Position numbers and translations under genes: made by a program. Shown piece after piece: positions 13,363-22,437 of a stretch of 43,748 nt of DNA; within the stretch, counting starts at the first letter, position 1, and each line of letters opens with the position of its first letter. The stretch is from Thermaceae bacterium (GTDB lineage: Bacteria > Deinococcota > Deinococci > Deinococcales > Thermaceae), in NCBI GenBank assembly GCA_015478585.1, contig JADMIM010000022.1, positions 1-43,748 of the forward strand. Direction: 5' to 3'. The notes beneath the pieces are model-generated. The model was not told the DNA's origin. It saw nothing but the letters and a program-made list of their open reading frames with translations, and made no database searches.

Positions 13363-15852
13363 ATGCCGGACGCTACTTTACCCGTTTATGCAGCTCTGCC
13401 CCACCTGCGGGCTGTGCTGGCTGATCATCTCACCATCATCTTAGAAGCTCCGCCGGGTGCCGGGAAAAGCACGGTAGTGCCGCTGGAGCTTCTGGGGGAA
13501 TCCTGGCTGAAGGGTCAGAAGATTTTGATGCTCGAGCCCCGTCGTCTGGCGGCTCGGGCGGTTGCCAACCGCATGGCTTCTCAACTTGGTCAGGAAGTCG
13601 GCCAGACCGTCGGCTACCGGGTGCGCTTCGAGCACCGGACAAGCCATAAAACCCGCCTCGAGGTGCTCACCGAGGGTATCCTGACCCGGCGTTTGCAGCA
13701 CGACCAAGCCCTGGAGGGAGTGGGCCTGGTGATTTTCGACGAGTTCCACGAGAGAAGCCTCGAGGCCGACCTGGCCCTGGCGCTGTGCCGTCAGGTTCAA
13801 GAAGTCTTGCGCGAGGATTTGCGAATCCTGGTGATGTCCGCGACCCTGGATAGCGAGGCCCTGAGTGCCGCGCTGGACGGGGCTCGGGTGGTTAAGGCCC
13901 AGGGAAGACAGTATCCCGTAGAGGTGCAGTATCTGCCCAAAGACCCCGAAGGCCCGCTGCCGGCCACGGTGGCGGGAGCGGTGACTCGAGCCCTGGCCGC
14001 ACTCGAGGGCGACGTGCTGGTGTTTCTGCCCGGCGTGGGGGAAATCATCCGTACCGAGAGCCTATTAACCGAGCGTCACCCGGAAGTGCTGATTCGCCCT
14101 TTGTACGGCGATTTGCCCTTGCAGGCACAGCAAGAAGCCATCGTTCCTGACGGGCAAGGCCGACGCAAAGTGGTGCTCTCGACCTCCATTGCCGAGACCA
14201 GCTTGACCATCGAGGGCATTCGCGCAGTGGTGGACTCGGGGTTTTCGCGGGTCTCGCGTTTCGACCCCAGCAGTGGGCTTTCTCGCCTCGAGACCCTGCG
14301 CGTCACCCGCGACTCCGCCGACCAACGGGCGGGCCGGGCCGGGCGCTTGGGGCCGGGAAGCGCCTACCGCTTGTGGAGCGCCAACACCCAGAATTCGCTT
14401 CTGGCACAGCGCAAACCGGAAATCCTCGAGGCCGACCTTGCTCCGATGCTGCTCGAGCTTTCAGCCTGGGGCATCCGCGACGTGGGCCAGCTAAGCTGGG
14501 TCACACCTCCGCCGGTTGGAGCGGTGGGGCAGGCTCGAGAGCTGTTGCAGGGCTTGGGAGCACTCGAGGGCCACGTGCTAAGTGCACGGGGAAGGCAAAT
14601 GCTCGAGTGGCCTACCCATCCGCGCCTCGCCCACCTGCTGCTCGAGAGCCAAACCCTCGGTCTGGAAGCGTTAGCAGCCGATGTCGCGGGGCTTTTGGAG
14701 GAGCGTGACCCAAGGCTTAGAAACTCCGGCGCAGACCTCGACCTGAAGGTGCAGGCTTTGCGAAGCTGGCGTGCTGGACAGGGAAATCAGGAGGCTGAAA
14801 CTGGTGTTCTGAAGCGGGTTGAACGTTTATCAAAAGAATGGCGCAGGCGTTTGCATGTACAGGCCGATAACTCCGCACCTGACCCGTATTCGACCGGGCT
14901 GCTAATTTCCCTGGCCTATCCAGAGCGCATCGCCCGTCTGCGCGAAGGCAGCCGCACCCGCTACCGCTTGTCGGGCGGGCGCGGTGTGAGGTTGCTCGAG
15001 GACGACCCCCTGGCCGGCTCATCCTGGCTGGCGGTAGCCCACCTCGACGCGGGAACTGAGGAGGGGCGGATTTTTCTGGCCGCCCCGGTGCATACCCAGG
15101 ATTTGCGGCCTTTGGCTCGAGAGCTGGATGTGGTGGGCTGGGACGCTCGAGCCGGTGTCCTGGTCGCCCGGCGGGAGCAGCGCATCGGCGAGGTAGTGCT
15201 GGGGAGTGAGCCCCTCCAGCAGGTTTCCCCCCAGCAACGTTTGGAAATCCTGTGCCAGACGGTACGTTCTGAGGGGTTAGAAGTTTTGTCCTGGACACCG
15301 GCTGTCAGACAGTGGCAGGCTCGAGTCCAGAGCCTGCGAACCTGGCGACCCCAAGAGGACTGGCCCGATGTCTCCGACGGACATCTGCTGGAAACCCTGG
15401 AAACCTGGCTGGGCCCCTGGCTGAGCGGGGTTTCGCGCCTCGAGGATTTCAAACGCCTCGAGCTGATGGCGGTTCTGGGCGGGTTGCTGCCCTGGAACCT
15501 TTCAGGAAAGCTCGAGGAACTCGCTCCTACACATCTGGAAGTGCCCAGTGGCTCCAAAGTCAGGCTCGAGTACAGCCCCCAGGCCAGCCCACCGGTGCTC
15601 GCCGTCAAGCTGCAAGAACTGTTTGGGCTGGCCGATACACCTCGAGTCAACGAGGGTCGCACCCAAGTGATGCTGCACCTGCTGTCTCCGGCGGGTCGGC
15701 CCATCCAGGTCACGCAGGATTTGCGCAGTTTTTGGCACAACACCTACCCCGAGGTTCGCAAGGAACTGCGCGGGCGCTACAACAAACATCCCTGGCCGGA
15801 AGACCCCTGGAGCGCCGAACCCACCCGCAAAACCAATCGTCGCCCTTCGTAG
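13363..15852 (+). CDS. hrpB: ATP-dependent helicase HrpB (DEAH family)
   Basis: An 829-residue DEAH-type helicase of the HrpB family; its cellular role in bacteria is poorly defined (RNA helicase). Motif I is APPGAGKST (about residues 28-36), motif II DEFHERSLEADLAL (near 125), motif III SATLDS, motif V STSIAETSLTIEG and motif VI QRAGRAGRLGPG. The HrpB-specific C-terminal region is present, ending NKHPWPEDPW just before the tail, so the protein is full length. TAATAG (13350-13355) ends 7 nt before the ATG, a possible leaderless signal. The stop codon TAG lies inside the palindrome at 15849-15869. Confidence 0.93.
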   Translation: MPDATLPVYAALPHLRAVLADHLTIILEAPPGAGKSTVVPLELLGESWLKGQKILMLEPRRLAARAVANRMASQLGQEVGQTVGYRVRFEHRTSHKTRLEVLTEGILTRRLQHDQALEGVGLVIFDEFHERSLEADLALALCRQVQEVLREDLRILVMSATLDSEALSAALDGARVVKAQGRQYPVEVQYLPKDPEGPLPATVAGAVTRALAALEGDVLVFLPGVGEIIRTESLLTERHPEVLIRPLYGDLPLQAQQEAIVPDGQGRRKVVLSTSIAETSLTIEGIRAVVDSGFSRVSRFDPSSGLSRLETLRVTRDSADQRAGRAGRLGPGSAYRLWSANTQNSLLAQRKPEILEADLAPMLLELSAWGIRDVGQLSWVTPPPVGAVGQARELLQGLGALEGHVLSARGRQMLEWPTHPRLAHLLLESQTLGLEALAADVAGLLEERDPRLRNSGADLDLKVQALRSWRAGQGNQEAETGVLKRVERLSKEWRRRLHVQADNSAPDPYSTGLLISLAYPERIARLREGSRTRYRLSGGRGVRLLEDDPLAGSSWLAVAHLDAGTEEGRIFLAAPVHTQDLRPLARELDVVGWDARAGVLVARREQRIGEVVLGSEPLQQVSPQQRLEILCQTVRSEGLEVLSWTPAVRQWQARVQSLRTWRPQEDWPDVSDGHLLETLETWLGPWLSGVSRLEDFKRLELMAVLGGLLPWNLSGKLEELAPTHLEVPSGSKVRLEYSPQASPPVLAVKLQELFGLADTPRVNEGRTQVMLHLLSPAGRPIQVTQDLRSFWHNTYPEVRKELRGRYNKHPWPEDPWSAEPTRKTNRRPS

Positions 15853-15869
15853 GGACGCATAGTCCCTAC
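15849..15869. terminator. Palindrome holding both stop codons of convergent genes
   Basis: GTAGGGAC (15849-15856), loop GCATA, GTCCCTAC (15862-15869). The TAG of hrpB (15850-15852) is in the left arm and the TAG of the rhamnulokinase (15868-15866, minus strand) in the right arm. No T tract follows on either side; a bidirectional terminator role is possible. Confidence 0.6.
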
Positions 15870-17377
15870 AGCAGACCCCGAAAGCGCTCGAGCGCACTCT
15901 CCCAAGAGTGCCGGTTCTGCGGCCTGTAGACCTTGGGCTGCACCATCGAGCGTACCAAAGCCCGTGACTGGCCCCTCGCCACCGAGCCGAATCCCTCGGC
16001 CTGCACCAGCAGATTACCCAGCAAAGTGGCCTCCACTGGCCCTGCTCGCACCTCGCGGCGCGTAGCATCCGCCGTCCACTGGCACAGCACCTCGACCAGA
16101 GACCCACCCCCCACGACATGAACGACCTCGATGGTTTGCCCCGAAACCTCTTCGATGGTCTCGAGCACCAGGCGATATTTGAGGGCCAGGCTCTCGAGCA
16201 CACATCGCGTAATCTGACCCTGAGTTTGCGGTACGTTCTGTCCAGTCTGAGCGCAATAGGCCTGAACTCGAGCGGGCATATCCAGTCCTGCGGCCAGAAA
16301 ATGCGCGTGGTCGGGGTCAATGAAAGCGGTGAAGGGCGCTGCGGCCTCAGCTTGGGCGTAGAGGTGGGTGAACTCCACATCGCCCCAGGCGTGGCGGCAC
16401 TCCTGCAAAATCCACAGCCCCATCACGTTTTTGAGCAGCCGTGTGCTGCCGTGAATCCCGGCTTCGTTGGTCAGATTGGCGCTCAGCGCGGCTTCGGAAA
16501 TAACCGGCTGTGTGGTCTCGATGCCGACCAACGACCAGGTTCCGCTGCTGATGTAGGCCCAGTGCCCACCTTCGGCGGGCACGGCAGCCACGGCAGAGGC
16601 CGTATCGTGGGTTCCTGGGGCGATGACCACGGTGTTTTCTAAGCCCAACTCCTTTGCCAGCGCTGGGCGTAGCGGCCCCAACACGGTTCCCGGCTCCACG
16701 ATGGGGCTGAAGATAGATTTGGGCAGGCCAAAAGCCTCGAGCATCTCCCCCGACCAATTGCCCTTATGGGGGTCAAAAAGCTGAGTGGTTGAGGCATCGG
16801 TGCGCTCACAGACGGCCCGTCCCGAGAGCCAGAAATGAAACAGGTCAGGAATCATCAGAAAGTGCCGGGCCTGAGAGAGCAAATCCGGGGTTCGGGACTG
16901 CACCGCCAGCAGTTGATAGAGGGTGTTGATGGGCATGAACTGCAAGCCAGTGTGCTGGTAAATTTGGTTTTTGGATAGCGACCTAAAAGCTTGTTCAAAG
17001 GGCTTCTCGGTGCGCGGGTCGCGGTAGTGGCGTAGGCCCTCGAGCACGTAGCCACGCTCGTCCAGCAGGGCGAAATCCACTCCCCAGGAATCCACGCCCA
17101 CACTGGCGATTGGCCCTTTGGCTGCCGCCAGCCGCAGTCCCTGAAGAATCTCCCGCCACAAACCCAAAACATCCCAGTACAAACCGATACCCTCCCCCAC
17201 GGGAAGTTGTACCGGCCCGTTGGGGAAGCGGTGCAGCACTTCGACCTCGAGCCGTCCATCCTGCACTGTACCGAGTGCGACCCGCCCACCCGACGCGCCG
17301 AGGTCTATGGCAACATGCCTCGTTTGCGCCCTCCCCCCTTTGTGGGGGAGGGCCGAGGTGGGAGCTTTAGCGGACAT
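15866..17377 (-). CDS. rhaB: Rhamnulokinase
   Basis: FGGY-family sugar kinase, 503 residues, that phosphorylates L-rhamnulose to L-rhamnulose-1-phosphate. Visible: phosphate-1 motif AIDLGASGGRVALG (about residues 22-35), SVGVDSWGVDFALLD with the catalytic-type Asp, APGTHDTASAVAAVP, and YISSGTWSLVG in the C-terminal half. The chosen ATG at 17377 overlaps the 3' end of the aldolase gene by 11 bp (stop TAA at 17369-17367), so translation is coupled. The 20 residues before the conserved core (PTSALPHKGGRAQT) are encoded by a palindromic REP-like element, giving a slightly long N-terminus. Confidence 0.9.
   Translation of the reverse strand: MSAKAPTSALPHKGGRAQTRHVAIDLGASGGRVALGTVQDGRLEVEVLHRFPNGPVQLPVGEGIGLYWDVLGLWREILQGLRLAAAKGPIASVGVDSWGVDFALLDERGYVLEGLRHYRDPRTEKPFEQAFRSLSKNQIYQHTGLQFMPINTLYQLLAVQSRTPDLLSQARHFLMIPDLFHFWLSGRAVCERTDASTTQLFDPHKGNWSGEMLEAFGLPKSIFSPIVEPGTVLGPLRPALAKELGLENTVVIAPGTHDTASAVAAVPAEGGHWAYISSGTWSLVGIETTQPVISEAALSANLTNEAGIHGSTRLLKNVMGLWILQECRHAWGDVEFTHLYAQAEAAAPFTAFIDPDHAHFLAAGLDMPARVQAYCAQTGQNVPQTQGQITRCVLESLALKYRLVLETIEEVSGQTIEVVHVVGGGSLVEVLCQWTADATRREVRAGPVEATLLGNLLVQAEGFGSVARGQSRALVRSMVQPKVYRPQNRHSWESALERFRGLL
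17329..17352. repeat. REP-like palindrome inside the 5' end of rhaB
   Basis: CCCTCCCCC (17329-17337), 6-nt loop, GGGGGAGGG (17344-17352), followed by CCGAGGTGGGAGC. It is translated in frame as part of the N-terminus of RhaB. A relative with the same trailing word sits in clpA (30594-30622). Palindromes of this wording (CCCTCTCCC ... GGGAGAGGG CCGGGG) are known dispersed repeats in many bacteria. Confidence 0.65.
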
Positions 17378-19412
17378 ACGCTGCGGGAACGCCTCCGTCA
17401 ACGGTGAGTACGCCGCCGGTGGTCTTGGAAGACGCGGGCGAGGCGAAGAAATATACGGCCTCGGCGACATCCTCGGGGTAGATGCTGACCTTGAGGGTAG
17501 TGCGCCCGCGATAAAACTCCTCGAGCTGATCCTCGCGGATGCCATAGGTCGCGGCCCGCTCGGCCCGCCACGACGAATTCCAGATGGAGGAACCCGAGAG
17601 CACCGCGTCGGGCAGCACCGAGTTGACCCGGATGCTGTAGGCCCCGCCTTCTTCGGCCAGACAGCGGGCCAGGTGCAACTCGGCGGCCTTGGCAGCTGAG
17701 TAAGCGGCAGCGTTTTTCCCGGCGGCAACGGAGTTTTTCGAGCAGATAAAAACCAGGTTTCCACCGCTGCCCTGGGTTTTCCAGAGCTTGAAGGCTTCGC
17801 GGGCCACCAAAAAATAACCTGTCGAAAGGATGCTCTGGTTACGGTTCCACATCTCGAGGCTGGTCTCTTCAATCGGCGCAGACGCGGAAATCCCGGCGTT
17901 GTTGACCACCATGTCCACACCGCCATACTCGAGCGCAGCCCGCTCGAAAGCCGCTTCCACCGCCGCTTCGTCGGTGACGTTCATGCCCACGCTGAAGGCT
18001 TTGCGGTGGCCCCGTGCTCTGCGAATCTCGGCGGCGACGGCCTCCGCGCCCTCGGCATTGAGGTCGGCGATGACCACGTGAGCGCCCTCGACAGCCAGGC
18101 GCTGGGCAATGGCTTTGCCGATGCCCGAGGCGGCCCCGGTGACGAGTGCGACCTTGCCCTCGAGGGCCCTCGGCGCGGGCTTGAGCGAGAGTTTGTAGAG
18201 TTCCAGAGGCCAATACTCGATGGCATACGATTCGGGCGCGGAGAGCGAGACAAAGCCGTTCTGGGCGTTGTTCATGACCTGAATCGCACGGTGATAAAGC
18301 TGGCGGCTGACCTCTGCAGCCTGAGCATCCCCCCCGGCGGTAATCATCCCGATTCCAGGAATCAGGATGATGCGCGGTGAGGGGGAGAATATCTTGTCCC
18401 CATCGGATTTATTGGCCTCGAAATAATTGCGGTACTCATGGGCAAAAGCCTGAACCCCGGTTTTGGCTTTCTCGAGTAACCCTACCTGGCCTTCCTCCGG
18501 TTTCCAGTCGAGGAAAAGCGGAACCCGCTTGGTGTGGACGAGATGGTCGGGACAGGCCGCACCGACCTGGGAGAGTTCTTTTGCACCCTCGGAGCCGATG
18601 AAATCGAGAACTTCGGGCGAGTCATCATAGAACAGCACATTGGATTTCTCCTGACTCATGGCCCCGCGCAGGACGGGCATCAGTTTGGCGAGGAGTTGCT
18701 TGCGTTCAGCTTCGGGCAACGACTTAACTGCTTGGGGACGAGATTTTCGGTGTGCAACCAGATACGCCTCGGCCTCGCCGATGATGCGCAGGGTGTTTTC
18801 ATAGGACTCTTTGGAGGTGCTCCCCCACGTCACTAGGCCGTGTTTCGCCATCACCACACACTCGAGCCCCGGATTGTTGCGCACGGCCTGGCCAATCTGC
18901 TTGGATAGGGTGAAGCCGGGCCGGATATATTCGACCCAGGCTGCGCGGCCCCCGTAAATCTGGCCCATGATTTCCTTGCCGTTGGGCGAGCAGGCAATGG
19001 CGATAATTGCGTCGGGATGGGTGTGGTCTACGTGCTTGGCGGGGACAAAGGCGTGCAGCAAGGTCTCGATGCTCTGCCGTGGGCGGCCCGGCTCGAAGGT
19101 GGTGCGCTCGAGGTAGGCCACCATCTCCTCGTCGCTCATGGCCTCACGCCCAAAGAGCGGCAAAACCTCGTCCAGCTTTAGCCCAGCAAAGCCTTTCTCG
19201 GTAATATCCGCAATATCCGAGCCGCTGCCCTTAACCCAAAGTACCTCTACCGCTCGGCCCAGATGGTCTTTCTCCACCGATTTGGTGCTGGTATTCCCGC
19301 CGTAGAGGTTGACTAAGCTGCGGTCTGCGCCCAGGAGCCTCGAGCGGTAGGCCAGCGAGGCCAGCCCGCCGCCCTGCGGGGCATCTGTGTCGTTGTATAG
19401 ATTCTTGGGCAT
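17367..19412 (-). CDS. rhaEW: Bifunctional rhamnulose-1-phosphate aldolase / lactaldehyde dehydrogenase
   Basis: A 681-residue fusion. The N-terminal part (about 1-410) is a class II aldolase domain with NLYGGNTSTKSV, HVDHTHPDAIIAIA (metal-binding His) and KHGLVTWGST; it should split L-rhamnulose-1-phosphate into dihydroxyacetone phosphate and L-lactaldehyde. The C-terminal part is a short-chain dehydrogenase with VTGAASGIGKAIAQ, NNAG and YSAAKAAE (Tyr/Lys catalytic pair), expected to oxidise lactaldehyde to lactate. Such fusions replace RhaD plus a separate dehydrogenase in Bacilli, Chloroflexi and others. An upstream in-frame extension to 19520 is rejected: the ATG at 19412 has GGAG about 8 nt upstream and starts the conserved MPKNLYNDTDA. 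Confidence 0.92.
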   Translation of the reverse strand: MPKNLYNDTDAPQGGGLASLAYRSRLLGADRSLVNLYGGNTSTKSVEKDHLGRAVEVLWVKGSGSDIADITEKGFAGLKLDEVLPLFGREAMSDEEMVAYLERTTFEPGRPRQSIETLLHAFVPAKHVDHTHPDAIIAIACSPNGKEIMGQIYGGRAAWVEYIRPGFTLSKQIGQAVRNNPGLECVVMAKHGLVTWGSTSKESYENTLRIIGEAEAYLVAHRKSRPQAVKSLPEAERKQLLAKLMPVLRGAMSQEKSNVLFYDDSPEVLDFIGSEGAKELSQVGAACPDHLVHTKRVPLFLDWKPEEGQVGLLEKAKTGVQAFAHEYRNYFEANKSDGDKIFSPSPRIILIPGIGMITAGGDAQAAEVSRQLYHRAIQVMNNAQNGFVSLSAPESYAIEYWPLELYKLSLKPAPRALEGKVALVTGAASGIGKAIAQRLAVEGAHVVIADLNAEGAEAVAAEIRRARGHRKAFSVGMNVTDEAAVEAAFERAALEYGGVDMVVNNAGISASAPIEETSLEMWNRNQSILSTGYFLVAREAFKLWKTQGSGGNLVFICSKNSVAAGKNAAAYSAAKAAELHLARCLAEEGGAYSIRVNSVLPDAVLSGSSIWNSSWRAERAATYGIREDQLEEFYRGRTTLKVSIYPEDVAEAVYFFASPASSKTTGGVLTVDGGVPAAYVR

Positions 19413-19482
19413 GGGGATTCTCCATTGAGTAAAAATGTTTCTGCTGTTGTAAGTCTGAAACCAGGTTGGTATGGGTGAGGAA

Positions 19483-20664
19483 TCAGGTTGGGAAGCCGCC
19501 GCCACCCGCTTGAGTTCCACGTTCCCGAGCCACTTTTTCCTGATACCCGCTTTGGCGGTGGGCCTGGATGGGGTCGGCGGGCAGGCCCATCTCCTGGCGT
19601 ACTTCCTCGAGCAAGGGTCGCACGTCGGTGCGGAAGCCGTCCAGCAAGATACGATGTGCGCCCAGCACGTCTCCGGCTTGTTGGGCTTGTCTTAGGGCCT
19701 GATAATCCACCAGCAGCGCCTTGGCGTAGGTTTCCTGACAGTTCAGGACGCTATAGAGCATGGCCTCGAGCTTGGGTTCGATGTTGTGGCTCTGGTCAAT
19801 CATGTAGGCCACGTTGTGCGCAGTGGTTTTGAGTTGCTCGTCCGCGCCATTTTCGGCTTGTACCAGTTCGGCGTAGATACAAAACAGCTCGAGGGGGTTG
19901 GAAGTCCCCACGATTAAGTCGTCGTCGGCGTAGCGGCGGTTGTTGAAGTGGAACCCGCCCAACCTGCCCTCGTCGAGCAGGAAAGCCACGATGGCCTCGA
20001 TGTTGGTCGCCTGGGCGTGATGGCCGAGGTCTACCAAAACCTGGGCCCGTTCACCGAGGGCCACACAGTGGGCATAGGCCGTGCCCCAGTCGGGCAAATC
20101 GGTGTAGTAGAAAGCAGGCTCAAAGAGCTTGTACTCCAGCAGCATCCGTTTATCTGCGGGCAGTGCGGCGTATATCTGCTGTAGGGAGTCTCGCACCCGG
20201 TGCTTGCGGCTTCTAAGGTCATCCTGACCAGCGTAGTTGGTTCCATCGGCGAACCACAACGAAAGGTCTCTCGAGCCCGTCACCTTCATGATTTCGATGC
20301 ACTCGAGGATGTGCGCAACCGCTTTGGCCCGCACGCGCGGGTCGGGGTGGGCGATGCTGCCCAGCTTGTAATCCTCGTCCTGAAACACGTTGGGGTTGAC
20401 CGCCCCGATAGAGATGCCGCGTTCCTGGGCGAACTTCTCGAGCTTGTCCCAGTCCTGGGTCTTGTCCCAGGGAATATGGATAGCCAGGCTGGGGGCGATG
20501 CCGGTGAGGCGGTGGACTTCGGCAGCATCTTCGACCTTCTCCCAGACGGTTCTGGCTGCACCAGGGGCTGGGAAGGTCTTGAAGCGGGTGCCGGAGTTGG
20601 CATAGCCCCAACTGGGAGTCTCGATGTGCTGGTGCTTCAGGGCCTGAATAAGACTATTATTCAT
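19483..20664 (-). CDS. rhaI: L-rhamnose isomerase (RhaI type)
   Basis: A 393-residue TIM-barrel isomerase converting L-rhamnose to L-rhamnulose. It matches the Pseudomonas stutzeri-type enzyme and not the enterobacterial RhaA. Likely metal ligands are Glu in LLEYKLFEP, Asp and His in LVDLGHHAQ, and Asp in [21 protein letters not shown] is another family block. The ATG at 20664 lies 2 nt after the stop of the ASRT-like gene, with GGAG inside the end of that gene, so the two are translationally linked. The aldolase gene follows 70 nt downstream. Confidence 0.92.
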   Translation of the reverse strand: MNNSLIQALKHQHIETPSWGYANSGTRFKTFPAPGAARTVWEKVEDAAEVHRLTGIAPSLAIHIPWDKTQDWDKLEKFAQERGISIGAVNPNVFQDEDYKLGSIAHPDPRVRAKAVAHILECIEIMKVTGSRDLSLWFADGTNYAGQDDLRSRKHRVRDSLQQIYAALPADKRMLLEYKLFEPAFYYTDLPDWGTAYAHCVALGERAQVLVDLGHHAQATNIEAIVAFLLDEGRLGGFHFNNRRYADDDLIVGTSNPLELFCIYAELVQAENGADEQLKTTAHNVAYMIDQSHNIEPKLEAMLYSVLNCQETYAKALLVDYQALRQAQQAGDVLGAHRILLDGFRTDVRPLLEEVRQEMGLPADPIQAHRQSGYQEKVARERGTQAGGGGFPT

Positions 20665-20666
20665 GA

Positions 20667-21119
20667 CTAACTCCGCTCTGGACGGCTCGTGCGAACCTTG
20701 CCAGGCTTGCGGTTTTTGGTGAAAGACCGGGGTTTACGCAGCCGAGCTGCCACTACCGCAAAGCCCATCACGCTCAGGAAGGCCATATTGGGCTGGGTCA
20801 CGTCGAGCCTCGAGTATTGCGCCACAATCGGCACGTTGGAACGAACCCTGGCCGAATAGGGGGTTTCTCTGGGTAATTCGTAACCACCCAGCATCTCCGG
20901 CTTGTCCATCCGCAGGTGCAAGGAGCGCTGGGCAGGTAACCGGATTTCTATGTCCAGCACAGGCTCTCTATCCTCGAGGAAAATGTCCAGCAGGACACTA
21001 GCATCTTGGTCAGAGGTATTCACCATGCAGATGCAGTCGTGCCCGACATAGTTCCCCTCGGGCCCCTGGGCGGGCAGATACCCGTCAGGAAAAATCCAGG
21101 TTTTCGCACCTTCCGCCAT
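20667..21119 (-). CDS. ASRT-family (sensory rhodopsin transducer-like) protein
   Basis: A 150-residue soluble protein whose first about 120 residues match the family of the Anabaena sensory rhodopsin transducer: [20 protein letters not shown], then [36 protein letters not shown] and [23 protein letters not shown]. In Anabaena the protein forms a beta-sandwich tetramer. Family studies have placed many relatives beside sugar-use genes and proposed small-molecule binding. No rhodopsin gene is nearby. Here it lies between the rhamnose-binding protein and the isomerase, so a role in rhamnose handling is the simplest inference. A basic C-terminal tail ([19 protein letters not shown]) is unusual. 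The ATG at 21119 fits the family start; an alternative at 21146 lies within a palindrome. Confidence 0.82.
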   Translation of the reverse strand: MAEGAKTWIFPDGYLPAQGPEGNYVGHDCICMVNTSDQDASVLLDIFLEDREPVLDIEIRLPAQRSLHLRMDKPEMLGGYELPRETPYSARVRSNVPIVAQYSRLDVTQPNMAFLSVMGFAVVAARLRKPRSFTKNRKPGKVRTSRPERS

Positions 21120-21130
21120 GTATCCCTTTG

Positions 21131-21160
21131 CGTAGGGGCGATTCATGAATCGCCCCTACG
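21131..21160. repeat. Perfect 30-bp palindrome between rhaS and the ASRT-like gene
   Basis: CGTAGGGGCGATTCA followed by its exact reverse complement. It lies between the binding-protein stop and the ASRT-like start. A strong RNA hairpin at this place could protect or partly separate the upstream binding-protein message from the enzyme genes, a common arrangement in transporter operons. The optional start ATG at 21146 lies at its centre. Confidence 0.8.
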
Positions 21161-21170
21161 CCGCCTCAAT

Positions 21171-22160
21171 CTAGAAGTTGAAGTTGTCGATGTTGCTCTT
21201 GTTGAAGATGAAGGGCTTGCCCAGCAGGATTTGCAGGCCCAGGCTGTCCTTGGTCACGGTGAACTCGCCTAAGCGCCCAGCCTTGATCTTGGCCCCCTCT
21301 TTGAGGGTGCCATCCACCGCAGCCCGGGCTGCGTAAATCGAGAGATAGCCCAGGTCAATGGGGTTCCACAGCACCACATCGCGCACTGTGCCATCGTGAA
21401 CGAAAGGAGCCATCTGCTTGGGGGTGGAAAGTCCCACCACTGCTACCTTGCCACTCTTGCCCGCTTGCTTCACGGCATCGGCAGCACCGGGGAAGGCCAC
21501 CGAGGAGAGGGCGAAGATGCCCTTCAGGTCGGGGTAGGCTTTCATCAGGTCTTGCGCGGCCTGGAAGGCTTTTTGCTGGTCTTCGCCGGGGGCTTTGGTG
21601 TCCACGATCTTGAAGTTGGGGTAGACCTTGGCGATTTTGGCCTTCATCGCGGCAATCCAGGAGTTCTGGTTGGGGGCGGTGAGGTCGGAGGTAATGATGG
21701 CGGCGGGGCCGTCTTTGCCAATCTGGTCTACCATGCTGTCAATCATGGCCTCGCCGATGCCGGTGAAGGTGGCCTGGTTGCAGAAGACATCACGGGAGTT
21801 GGCATCGGCATCCCAAGTCACGACCTTGATACCCGCATCCCTGGCTTTTTGCAGCGCGGGGGCCAGAGCTTTGGGGTCGTTGGCAGCCACAGAAATCACG
21901 TCCACCTTGGCCTGAATGGCGTTTTCAATCAGCTCGATCTGCTTGGCGGCGCTGGCCTCGGTGGGGCCGACATAGCGCAGGGTGACATTGCCGAGTTCTT
22001 TGGCGGCTTCCTCTGCGCCTTTTTGGGTGGCGTTGAAGTAGTCAATGCCGACCAGCTTGGGAATCATCACCACGGTTATCTTCTTGCCCGTCTGGGCCAG
22101 GGCAAAAACGGTGGTCAGGGCGATGGTTAAAACGCTGAGCAGTACGAACACACGCTTCAT
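21171..22160 (-). CDS. rhaS: Rhamnose ABC transporter, substrate-binding protein
   Basis: Periplasmic sugar-binding protein of the ribose/AI-2 type, 329 residues. A signal peptide is visible (MKRVFVLLSVLTIALTTVFALAQ). The mature part starts KKITVVMIPKLVGIDYF and contains VISVAANDPKALAPAL and VVTWDADANSRD, the usual ligand-binding strands. No lipobox Cys is present, so secretion rather than lipid anchoring is expected. The ATG at 22160 has a strong GAGGAGG 6 nt upstream; a longer frame to 22181 is rejected. The context with RhaI, RhaB and RhaEW sets the substrate as L-rhamnose by inference. Confidence 0.9.
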   Translation of the reverse strand: MKRVFVLLSVLTIALTTVFALAQTGKKITVVMIPKLVGIDYFNATQKGAEEAAKELGNVTLRYVGPTEASAAKQIELIENAIQAKVDVISVAANDPKALAPALQKARDAGIKVVTWDADANSRDVFCNQATFTGIGEAMIDSMVDQIGKDGPAAIITSDLTAPNQNSWIAAMKAKIAKVYPNFKIVDTKAPGEDQQKAFQAAQDLMKAYPDLKGIFALSSVAFPGAADAVKQAGKSGKVAVVGLSTPKQMAPFVHDGTVRDVVLWNPIDLGYLSIYAARAAVDGTLKEGAKIKAGRLGEFTVTKDSLGLQILLGKPFIFNKSNIDNFNF

Positions 22161-22196
22161 GGATTCCTCCTCGAGACTCACTTCCTAAGCAAACCC

Positions 22197-22375
22197 TGTC
22201 ATTCTGAGCGGAGGGAGTCAAAGCCCCCCGGCGATACCGGTTCTGGCAGCGCAGTCGAAGAATCCCCAATGCGCCCTTGTACACCACATCTCGGGTAAAT
22301 AAAACCGTCTTGGTGTACCCGCCAACAGGACGATTGACGCGCGTGTGGGGTGTTTCCCTTCGCTCAACATGACAT
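22197..22375. repeat. Composite of TGTCATTCTGA-type repeats between permease and binding-protein genes
   Basis: TGTCATTCTGAGCG (22197-22210) and GTCGAAGAATC (22254-22264) are halves of the element also found at 12805-12851 and 13264-13307. An inverted fragment CTTCGCTCAACATGACA ends the stretch (22358-22374). Between them GTACACCA (22279-22286) and TGGTGTAC (22311-22318) form an exact 8-bp inverted pair. The 277-bp gap 22161-22437 holds no gene. Confidence 0.6.
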
Positions 22376-22437
22376 TCCTTTTCTGCATTGTCTAAAAGCC
22401 TTTTGCCGAACGTGCTTTCTTCCCTCACCTCCTTGTT

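Noticed and set aside
21396-22130. 244-codon open frame on the plus strand across rhaS
   Set aside because: Antisense shadow of the binding-protein gene, Gly/His-rich without motifs.
22042-22428. 128-codon minus-strand frame covering the start of rhaS
   Set aside because: It runs through the dispersed repeats and is in a different frame from the clear binding-protein gene.
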